Shown here: piece by piece, positions 56,301-64,000 of the stretch
Layout: each line of letters begins with the position of its first letter
Numbering within the stretch: the stretch's first letter is position 1
From: Lutraria lutraria
Taxonomy: Eukaryota > Mollusca > Bivalvia > Venerida > Mactridae
Direction: 5' to 3'
Assembly (NCBI GenBank): GCA_964023205.1
Contig: OZ026844.1
Span: 25,952,934-26,016,933, forward strand
Length of the DNA: 64,000 nt
Notes under the pieces: model-generated
The model's database searches: none
What the model was told of the DNA's origin: nothing
The model's input: the letters and a program-made list of their open reading frames with translations, nothing else
Position numbers and translations under genes: made by a program

Positions 56301-57132
56301 AACAGAAACCAAACTTTGAATCAGTCTTGTTTGAGATATTTATTGGCGAAAAAGTTCCACAGCATTCACATGGTGGCAGTACTTTATTATAATACCTGTT
56401 GATTGAAAGTTCTATGTTTCATGAGGGATGATCGGTGTTCTAGTGGTAATACGCAGGACTACCGAACGAAAGGTTGTGAGTTCGAATCTTGGCTCCACCT
56501 TCTGAATTTCTGAGGGACACTGTTTTAGTGACCCCATACAAACAACCAAGGCAAGTACTGTGTCTAGAAAATCACAGGAAGGAAAGGAGCAAGTCATATA
56601 TCAGTGCTTTACACCAGGCATGATAAAAACCAGGTAAGAAGAAGAGATACAAATGCCTGATTCTCCTGTATCTCATCTTCCCTTTCTCTGATGCGGCCCT
56701 GTAATAACCATAGCTGTGGAATGAGCAACAGATAAATACATAAATGTTTGGTGACTTCTGGCATTAGTTTTGGCAGAGAAAAGCTAGAAACTGCTATTTT
56801 ATTTAATTTAACCTGAGTCTGAATGGGCTTATGTCATCAATAACAGATCGTTTTCTTTGTTAAATAACTCGCTTTGGACATGTCAGTACAAAAGGTATTG
56901 CTACATATTTTATAGTTTAAATATTCTTAATATAATTTTATGTCAGCTCTAAATGCAGTATTTGAACAAACATTTTATTGGGACTTGTAAATATGTATAT
57001 ATTTTGATCATTTCATTTTTTTCAGGACCCAACTACCAAACTATCCCCCACACAACTGTAGTTGAGACTGGACCGTACACTGCAGCACCTGCTGGAGCTT
57101 ATACTGGTCCTCCACCTTCATACCAAAAGTGA
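44331..57132 (+). CDS. CYYR1/Shisa-like cysteine- and tyrosine-rich membrane protein, 4 coding exons
   Basis: Small type I membrane protein of the cysteine- and tyrosine-rich (CYYR1, Shisa-related) kind; function in molluscs unknown. Exons 44331-44376, 51458-51584, 56011-56153 and 57026-57132, 423 nt, 140 residues. Signal peptide at 1-16 or slightly longer (MDARHFAWTLCFFIL). The ectodomain (17-58) has six cysteines at 27, 41, 47, 48, 56 and 57, with eleven tyrosines among them. One transmembrane helix at 62-81 is followed by CCCCACC, likely palmitoylated. A proline- and tyrosine-rich tail ends PPSYQK, a PPxY motif that can bind WW domains. Phases agree at all three GT-AG introns. An in-frame ATG at 44232 exists, but the Met at 44331 directly precedes the signal peptide. 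Orthology to CYYR1 proper is inference; Shisa-like is the alternative. Confidence 0.85.
45554..49222. mobile_element. DNA transposon-like unit with perfect 22-bp TIRs and dispersed GGTTCGTTAC motifs
   Basis: Terminal inverted repeats 45554-45575 and 49201-49222 are exact complements starting ATTTTCAGTAAGGCAGTGCA. About ten copies of GAAAGGTTCGTTAC or GAAAGGTTCGTGAC occur in both directions: 45740, 46127, 46281, 46295, 46625, 46644(-), 47016(-), 48483, 48643, 49022(-). No transposase frame and no clear target duplication. It contains a nested Tigger-like element at 47405-48292. Superfamily not recognised. Confidence 0.85.
47405..48292 (+). mobile_element. 888-bp Tigger/pogo-like element with a transposase N-terminus
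   Basis: Ends CAGTAAAACTCACTTACAGC and, in complement, CAGTAAAACTCGCTTATAAC; TA on both sides. CGGTTACAGTGAAA repeats lie near both ends. At 47883 a frame starts MEGSPSRKRKQLTLNTKYEI, then IKACETESKTSVANKT: a CENP-B/psq-type DNA-binding start typical of Tigger transposases, which then breaks off. Confidence 0.88.
49715..50737. repeat. Foldback element, arms about 230 bp, interrupted in the left arm
   Basis: Left arm (49715-49801, then 50097-50270) matches the complement of the right arm 50490-50737. Shared blocks include GGAACGCnATAGCTGTCTTT, TGTTGACTTGT and GAATATGTCTATTTGCCATG. TGAACTTCTC and GTTGACTTGTCAA recur through the centre. Confidence 0.82.
49802..50097 (+). mobile_element. 3' end of a LINE inserted in the foldback
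   Basis: Breaks the left foldback arm. Ends TTCAAGAAATAAAGATTTTA and then (TTA)n, with CTGAAGGCCATATTGTAAAT before it. A 3' truncated piece ending in a TTA microsatellite is typical of some LINE clades (CR1-like); the clade is not certain. Confidence 0.6.
51458..51584 (+). CDS. CYYR1-like exon 2 (Cys/Tyr ectodomain)
   Basis: Acceptor CTTGAAG, donor GTAAAT at 51585. Encodes GYTCSYYDVYGYKHYLYCGY and SDYCCGPINSQYCC. An in-frame TAG follows at the junction if the exon is not spliced. Confidence 0.88.
51610..51760 (+). repeat. GAT-rich microsatellite, target of the element at 51761
   Basis: Imperfect (GATGAT/TGATAA)n that resumes at 55411-55460 after the insertion. Confidence 0.7.
52625..53225 (+). 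pseudogene. Decayed coding repeat (copy B), inside the 3.6-kb element
   Basis: 52625-52935 matches 11690-11999 inverted (RAERNAFGLLMLLSVQHDID). Then an interrupted frame gives LLGRVPYIESPTEPTTS. Further on, VPDTFEQVAEAISCQLPKTS and RVDFISDIYNKQSIKSDECR are followed by an in-frame TGA. The run of plausible protein text with stops and shifts marks a dead gene of a multicopy family. Confidence 0.6.
54041..54241 (+). pseudogene. Further fragment of the same decayed gene
   Basis: Encodes LKVDESGWKFGPDNMLEYNW and an acidic DAEDTDDKND stretch. Position downstream of 52625-53225, same strand, suggests a C-terminal part of the same former gene; the middle is missing. Confidence 0.45.
56011..56153 (+). 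CDS. CYYR1-like exon 3 (transmembrane)
   Basis: Acceptor TCTCACAG, donor GTGAGT. Encodes GTGTVVGAVVGSIVFVIIVA then SLISCCCCACCPVYQY. Confidence 0.9.
56427..56745 (+). mobile_element. tRNA-derived SINE in intron 3 of the CYYR1-like gene
   Basis: Head with A-box-like TGTTCTAGTGGTAATACGC and B-box-like GAGTTCGAATCTTGG, then a non-tRNA body (AGGGACACTGTTTTAGTGAC, CAAGTCATATATCAGTGC). The right end is approximate. Confidence 0.78.
57026..57132 (+). CDS. CYYR1-like exon 4 (PPxY tail, stop)
   Basis: Acceptor TTTTTTCAG. Encodes PNYQTIPHTTVVETGPYTAA then PAGAYTGPPPSYQK; TGA at 57130-57132. Confidence 0.9.
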
Positions 57133-57426
57133 TCAGAATAATTATAATGATATCATGAACTGTTTACTATATTTGACCCAAATATCTTCACCAAATTTGA
57201 CATAATATTATACATTTGTATATTCTTGTACTATGTTTGATTGTTACAGTTAATTACTCGTATTTACTTGTAATTAAGCCACTTATTCAACCTGTGTATG
57301 ATAAGGCAAAAGATTTGTGTTTTCAGTTACTTGACAAAAAAAACAGTATAATGTAGGTTGCTAAACATTCCACTTTTCCTACATTGTATCTTTTCTACTT
57401 AATTTGAGGTACAATTAGATCTCATA

Positions 57427-58424
57427 TTTTAGCTCACCTGATGAATCAGGTGAGCTTTTAGGATTGTTGAATGTCCGGCGTCCGTCGTCCGTCCACAATT
57501 AGTTTGTTTACACTAGCAACCGCTGCTCTTTACGAATCGTGATTAAACTTGCTCACAATGTATATGGCCACAATGTCTCGGCTAAGTTCGATTATGGGCA
57601 AAATCGGACAATAACTTCTGGAGTTATGGGCCATTGAATTACAAAATTTGCTATATTTAGCTTGTTTACACTCTAGCGCCTACATTTATTCACCAATCCT
57701 AATAATATTTTCAGTAAATGTGTATAACCAAAAGTTCTTGGACAAGTTCGATTATGGGCGGAATCGGACCAGAACTTCAAGAGTTATGGGTCCTTGACTT
57801 TGAAAATTTGCTATAATTTACATTCTAACACCTTAATTTATTCACCGATCCTAATAATATTTTCAGTAAATGTGTATAACCAAAAGATCTTGGACAAGTT
57901 CGATTATGGACAGAATCGGACCCAAACTTCAAGAGTTATGGGCCATTGATTTTGAAAATTTGCTATATTTTAGCTTGTTTACACACTAGCGCTTTTATTT
58001 ATACACCGATCCTAATAATATTTTCATTAAATCAGTATAACCAAAAGACCTTGGACAAGTTCGATTATGGGCGGAATCGGACCAGATCTTCAAGAGTTAT
58101 GGGCCCTTGACTTAGCAAATTTGCTATATTTTAGCTTGTTTACACTCTAGCGCCTTCATTTATTCACCGATCCTTATCATATTTACAATGAATGTGTATG
58201 ACCTTATGGTTTTGGACAAGTTAAGTTATAGGTGGAATCGGACCACAACTTCAAGAGTTATGGGCCCTTGGATTAGAAAATTTGCTACGTTTTAGCTTGT
58301 TTAACAGTATTATATCTTCATTGTTGGTTTTGATCTCAAAATCTACGTAAAAATGAGTTTTACGAGATGGAAACTATATTAGTTCCCAGGTGAGCGATAA
58401 AGGGCCAATGTGGCCCTCTTCTTT
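57427..58424 (+). mobile_element. Modular 'AGCTCACC' repeat, full length
   Basis: Perfect 5' palindrome AGCTCACCTGAT/ATCAGGTGAGCT, five modules (AACTTCAAGAGTTATGGG..., CTTGTTTACACTCTAGCGCC). It ends CAGGTGAGCGATAAAGGGCC...GGCCCTCTT. About 300 bp after the CYYR1-like stop. Confidence 0.92.
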
Positions 58425-58857
58425 TGTAATACCACCATGGTTGCATTTTTTTTTGAAATTGGATAAGTTGGTTAACAGGAATCACAACTTTTTCTGACAT
58501 GTTATTGTGAAATATATACTTAACTTTGACATGAATAGTTTAAACTTAAACTCTATCAATATTGAGTAACAACATAATACTGTAATCTTTTTTTTTATTG
58601 AATGAATGCATGTCCAGGATTTATGTCAGCATTCGTCACTTTGGTTTGCTTTTTAACAAATCTATGTCTTAATGAATTGGTATTTTATAAACACTTCTAG
58701 TAACAGAATATCAAATACTGCTAAAGCCATACTACTTCTGAACTTCTATTGACAATAAATTGTTTTATACACCTTTATTTACTTTATTTTTTATTTTAGT
58801 ATGAATAACTCAAAATGTGCAAGTATTTCCCATTATTTTGTAATATTTTCTACGGCA
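58425..58857. other. AT-rich spacer
   Basis: Nothing recognised between the modular repeat and the satellite. Confidence 0.5.
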
Positions 58858-61397
58858 TTTATCCATACCACTCTAGTTAAGTAAGGTGGTCATTTATCCA
58901 TACCACTCTAGTTAAGTAAGGTGGTCATTTATCCATATGACTTTAGTTAAGTATGGTGGTTATTTATACATACCACTCTAGTTAAGTATGGGGGTTATTT
59001 ATCCATACCACTCTAGTTTAGTAAGGTGGTCATTTATCCATACCACTCTAGTTAAGTAAGGTGGTCATTTATCCATATGACTTTAGTTAAGTATGGTGGT
59101 TATTTATACATACCACTCTAGTTAAGTATGGGGGTTATTTATCCATACCACTCTAGTTAAGTAAGGTGGTCATTTATCCATACCACTTTAGTTAAGCAGT
59201 AAAGTAAGTTGCTTATTTATCCATATGACTTTAGTTAAGTAAGGTGGTCATTTATCCATATGGCTTTAGTTAAGTAAGGTGGTCATTTATCCATACCACT
59301 TTAGTTAAGTATGGTGGTCATTTATCCATACCACTTTAGTTAAGTATGGTGGTCATTTATCCATACCACTCTAGTTAAGTAAGGTGGTCATTTATCCATA
59401 CCACTTTAGTTAAGTATGGTGGTCATTTATCCATACCACTCTAGTTAAGTATGGTGGTCATTTATCCATACCACTTTAGTTAAGTAAGGTGGTCATTTAT
59501 CCATACCACTCTAGTTAAGTAAGGTGGTCATTTATCCATACCACTCTAGTTAAGTATGGTGGTCATTTATCCATACCACTTTAGTTAAGTATGGTGGTCA
59601 TTTATCCATACCACTCTAGTTAAGTAAGGTGGTCATTTATACATACCACTTTAGTTAAGTATGGTGGTCATTTATCCATACCACTTTAGTTAAGTATGGT
59701 GGTCATTTATCCATACCACTCTAGTTAAGTAAGGTGGTCATTTATCCATACCACTTTAGTTAAGCAGTAAAGTAAGTTGCTTATTTTTCCATATGACTTT
59801 AGTTAAGTAAGGTGGTCATTTATCCATATGACTTTAGTTAAGTAAGGTGGTCATTTATCCATATGACTTTAGTTAAGTAAGGTGGTCATTTATCCATATG
59901 TCTCTAGGTAAGTATGGTGGTTATTTATACATACCACTCTAGTTAAGTAAGGTGGTCATTTATCCATACCACTCTAGTTAAGTATGGTGGTCATTTATCC
60001 ATATGTCTCTAGTTAAGTATGGTGGTTATTTATACATACCACTCTAGTTAAGTATGGTGGTCATTTATCCATATGACTTTAGTTAAGTAAGGTGGTCATT
60101 TATCCATATGTCTCTAGTTAAGTATGGTGGTTATTTATACATACCACTCTAGTTAAGTAAGGTGGTCATTTATCCATATGTCTCTAGTTAAGTAAGGTGG
60201 TCATTTATCAATATGTCTCTAGTTAAGTATGGTGGTTATTTATCCATATGTCTCTAGTTCAGTATGGTGGTTATTTATACATACCACTTTAGTTAAGTAA
60301 GGTGGTCATTTATCCATACCACTTTAGTTAAGTATGGTGGTCATTTATCCATACCACTCTAGTTAAGTATGGTGGTCATTTATCCATACCACTTTAGTTA
60401 AGTAAGGTGGTCATTTATCCATACCACTCTAGTTAAGTAAGGTGGTCATTTATCCATACCACTCTAGTTAAGTATGGTGGTCATTTATCCATACCACTTT
60501 AGTTAAGTATGGTGGTAATTTATCCATACCACTCTAGTTAAGTAAGGTGGTCATTTATACATACCACTTTAGTTAAGTATGGTGGTCATTTATCCATACC
60601 ACTTTAGTTAAGTATGGTGGTCATTTATCCATACCACTCTAGTTAAGTAAGGTGGTCATTTATCCATACCACTTTAGTTAAGCAGTAAAGTAAGTTGCTT
60701 ATTTTTCCATATGACTTTAGTTAAGTAAGGTGGTCATTTATCCATATGACTTTAGTTAAGTAAGGTGGTCATTTATCCATATGACTTTAGTTAAGTAAGG
60801 TGGTCATTTATCCATATGTCTCTAGGTAAGTATGGTGGTTATTTATACATACCACTCTAGTTAAGTAAGGTGGTCATTTATCCATACCACTCTAGTTAAG
60901 TATGGTGGTCATTTATCCATATGTCTCTAGTTAAGTATGGTGGTTATTTATACATACCACTCTAGTTAAGTATGGTGGTCATTTATCCATATGACTTTAG
61001 TTAAGTAAGGTGGTCATTTATCCATATGTCTCTAGTTAAGTATGGTGGTTATTTATACATACCACTCTAGTTAAGTAAGGTGGTCATTTATCCATATGTC
61101 TCTAGTTAAGTAAGGTGGTCATTTATCAATATGTCTCTAGTTAAGTATGGTGGTTATTTATCCATATGTCTCTAGTTCAGTATGGTGGTTATTTATACAT
61201 ACCACTTTAGTTAAGTATGGTGGTCATTTATCCATATGTCTCTAGTTAAGTATGGTGGTCATTTATCCATATGACTCTAGTTAAGTAAGGTGGTCATTTA
61301 TCCATATGTCTCTAGTTAAGTATGGTGGTTATTTATACATACCACTTAAGTTAAGTATGGTGGTCATTTATCCATACCACTTTAGTTAAGCAGTATC
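58858..61397. repeat. 35-bp satellite/minisatellite, about 72 units
   Basis: Unit type ACCACTCTAGTTAAGTAAGG + TGGTCATTTATCCAT. Variants replace ACCACTC by ATGACTT or ATGTCTC. A rarer longer unit with TTAAGCAGTAAAGTAAGTTG begins at about 59193, 59761 and 60679, and a cut-off form ends the array at 61387. The blocks after 59761 and after 60679 are the same for about 500 bp, a 918-bp duplication. Units with CCATAC...GTATGG can form a short hairpin. Confidence 0.95.
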
Positions 61398-62000
61398 ATT
61401 TAGAAATGTGTCCGTAGGACACGGATGCCCCACCATTTCACACTGGACACAGACAATTTTATGAGTGTTGTGTGGCAAATATGTGAATACGACATAAAGC
61501 AGGTTGCCTGGGAATGCTGCCCATAGTGGGTAAAGATCACCTAAGGGTGGTAAACACACAACTACATGTACTTTCACTATTTCAATATAAGGAATGAACA
61601 TAGATATTTAAGTGTCTACTGTGACATTGACCTTTGAGTAATCGACACCGTTTTTGCGCATGACATGTCGTCTTAATATGATGAACATTTGTGCTAATTT
61701 ATTTCAAAATCCAATCATGCATAACAGAGTTATAAGCTGGACACGAAGATATACATATAATGCTTTAAGTGTCGACTGTGACCTTGACCTTTGAGCAAGC
61801 GACACCATTGTTGCTCATGACACGTCGTCTTGATATGATGAACATTTGTGCCAATTTATTTCAAAATCCAATCATGCAAACAGAGTTATAAACCGGACAT
61901 AAACGTATACATATAATGCTTTAAGTGTCCACTGTGACCTTGACCTTTGAGTTAGCAACACAGCTTTTGCGCATGACATCTTTTCAAATTCACAAGAACT
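61398..62000 (+). mobile_element. Modular repeat of the 'TGTGTCC-GGACACA' subfamily
   Basis: Starts AGAAATGTGTCCGTAGGACA, abutting the last satellite unit. Modules of about 175 bp with GTGACCTTGACCTTTGAG and AATCCAATCATGCA repeat three times. The 3' end is not clear. Confidence 0.7.
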
Positions 62001-64000
62001 TAAATTTACGTCTACAAGGGATTTTCTACCATAAAGCTGTTAAGGATATATCTACATTCCAATGTGTATAAACCATCCGCTGTGCTAAAGTACACGCATC
62101 GGTAAGCATCGGCCAAACGGAAATTACCGAAGATCGAGCTCAAACGAAAGCAGTATTTGTAACATGGTGTTACAAATCGTTAAAAATACTGTACAAGATT
62201 ACTTATTTTATTTTGGTTTATATCATTTTACGGGAAAAGAATTTCCCTAAAATGTCATATGTGGTAATTTATTGCCAACTTATGAATTGTTTGTCAATTT
62301 TTAGTCTGAAATTTGGCAAAAAATCATTTTCTTCAATATTTACATAGAACATAGAGTAAATTTTGAACCGTTTTACCTATTTCATAAAAGTGCAAAATAC
62401 TGCCTAAGATAGATAGTTATTTTAAATTAAATTACACCATTTGAGAGATAATGATTTTATCTACAATGTCATATGTGGTAATTTATTGGCATTTACCGAA
62501 TAAAGATTTTATAGCAAGTTTTAAATTATTTCCCTATATAATCTATAATCTATATAGAGTTAAACTGGGCAATTGTTATCTGATTGTGGTTTATCGAGTC
62601 ATTTCAAGGGAGATAACAACATCGATTAAGACGATTATTGGTTCAGTTTTGTTCCATATGAAATATCTGAGCTCTAGCCCTGTGGTTTTTAACAAGAAGA
62701 TTTTTAAAGTTTTGTAGAGAGAAAATCTTCCAAAAGGAAGAAAATTCACATCAGTCTTATTTCAAGGAAGGTTATACATTCTTCAATACATTAAGTAATC
62801 AATAAGGAGAAAATCGCACTATTTGTTTTAAGTTTATTTCATAATTACATGAAATATAACAAGATTATTATAATAATCGTACCTTCATTACAGGTTATCA
62901 ACAATTCAGCAAGGTTCCAATAGTTGAAGGATTTAGAACTAAACTGCTGTAACTCAGTTCTGCAGAAGCAGTTGACACAGTTAAGCACCAATCCCACAAA
63001 ATGGTAATACTGTAGAATATTAAATTTTGGCATAACAGTGACTAATGACTGTCTAGAGAAATAGTTTACGTCAGAAAAATGAAGAACAGAGAAAATTCAT
63101 AAAAATTATGTTTGATGGAAGTATGCTCGAAAGTCATGAAAAGGAAGTAGAAGAAAAATCTTTGAAATATTTTGGAAAAATTGGAATTGACAAGCAATAT
63201 TTGAAATTAAAGTAGGATGGACTATGGACTTTGATGTTATATGTTAAAAAATTAGGAATGGGGCCATGACAAACATGTTAATAATGGAATAAATAATATT
63301 ATTGATAATGTACGCTTATCAAACTTCATAGACTAATATCACTAAAGCCAAGAGCTAACAGATAGTTCTATATATTCTCACTATCTCAATCAGATACAAG
63401 TACAAACTAAAATATCCTCAAAATTCAAACAAGTACTATATATTGCAGATAAAAGATAATTCAATTCATACATACAAATCTAAAAGTAAAAAAAAAGATG
63501 GATTTCTGGTAAAAATGATAAAGAAGCTAACAAATGACAAAATATCAGAGTTCAACATTCAATCCAGTTAGTTTGGGTTGGTTGTGAAGAAAACTAACAC
63601 ATTCGCGATTACTGTGGTTCTAACAACAGTTTTGTGGCACTTTTGTCAAATAAATTTGTAACACAACAACAATTTTGTCATGCTGAGAACAAATTCAGTT
63701 TTACTAAATTGGTTGTTATAAAAAATAACTTACACTAAATAATGTTAATTAAACTTGCCAGAATAAATTTATACCTTAGAGAAAAAAAATAATTCTGATT
63801 TCTATTTATACAAAAATATATATAAAAAAAACATGATTTCTGACAAGCTTGAGTCAATGACTACAGTACTGTATATTGATCAGACTTCACAAAAAAAAAG
63901 TTTAAACACTGGACATTTGGTCCAGTGGAAATGTAAATTTTACTGGACCAAATAAACTTTTGGTGGACCAAAAAGAGTACACACAAAATTTCTTATATAC
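62000..64000. other. AT-rich stretch to the right end, no gene recognised
   Basis: No splice-consistent coding exon and no structured repeat identified. Short inverted GTCCAGTGG/ACTGGACC text near 63920-63970 may be the edge of another element that continues outside. Confidence 0.4.

Noticed and set aside
56427..56500. Functional tRNA gene
   Set aside because: A- and B-box-like text is present, but I see no full cloverleaf and the sequence continues into a SINE body.
58858..61397. CRISPR-like array
   Set aside because: Units are contiguous 35-bp tandem copies without unique spacers, in a spliced eukaryotic genome, so it is a satellite.

Overview
The window is nuclear DNA from an animal, most likely a bivalve mollusc. 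It is AT-rich, its genes are split by GT-AG introns of 0.5 to 7 kb, and it is crowded with dispersed repeats of a kind I associate with clam genomes. These are modular elements opening in a TTTTTAGCTCAC palindrome and closing in a GGGCC-hairpin plus TTGTT, tRNA-derived SINEs, pogo/Tigger-like and hAT-like MITEs, and foldback elements. The assignment to bivalves is inference from repeat content and protein divergence; no species is claimed.

Four protein-coding genes can be rebuilt exon by exon with phases that agree. (1) SSR4, the translocon-associated protein delta subunit, minus strand, 6 coding exons between 242 and 8282, 175 residues. (2) TDG, thymine DNA glycosylase, plus strand, 7 coding exons between 15443 and 24860, 614 residues, with a long C-terminal tail and repeated SUMO-type and AT-hook-type motifs. 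(3) EBP, sterol delta8-delta7 isomerase, plus strand, 3 coding exons between 36805 and 39387, 229 residues, including a 37-nt microexon. (4) A small CYYR1/Shisa-like cysteine- and tyrosine-rich membrane protein, plus strand, 4 coding exons between 44331 and 57132, 140 residues. They are housekeeping or membrane genes that happen to be neighbours; nothing suggests a shared pathway.

Layout: 1-8.3 kb SSR4 with its repeat-bearing introns. 8.3-15.4 kb is intergenic, with two copies of a 505-bp MITE that carries 7-bp target duplications, a 340-bp inverted-repeat element, a copy of a degenerate coding repeat and a 939-bp Tigger-like element. 15.4-26 kb is TDG. 26-36.8 kb is intergenic, with three modular repeats of one subfamily and a decayed Ty3/gypsy pol on the minus strand. 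36.8-39.4 kb is EBP, with a 480-bp foldback in intron 2. 39.4-44.3 kb holds a modular repeat, an 18-bp minisatellite and the third MITE copy, which lies about 130 bp before the next start codon. 44.3-57.1 kb is the CYYR1-like gene. Its intron 1 contains a three-level nest (a modular repeat interrupted by a 22-bp-TIR transposon, itself interrupted by a Tigger-like element) and a foldback; its intron 2 contains a 3.6-kb element with long inverted ends and pseudogene fragments. 57.1-64 kb has one more modular repeat, a 2.5-kb satellite of 35-bp units and otherwise unassigned AT-rich DNA.

The most notable unexplained material is in the CYYR1-like introns. Two different transposon-like units are studded with short motifs ending in CGTTAC(C) in both orientations, and I could not assign either to a known superfamily.
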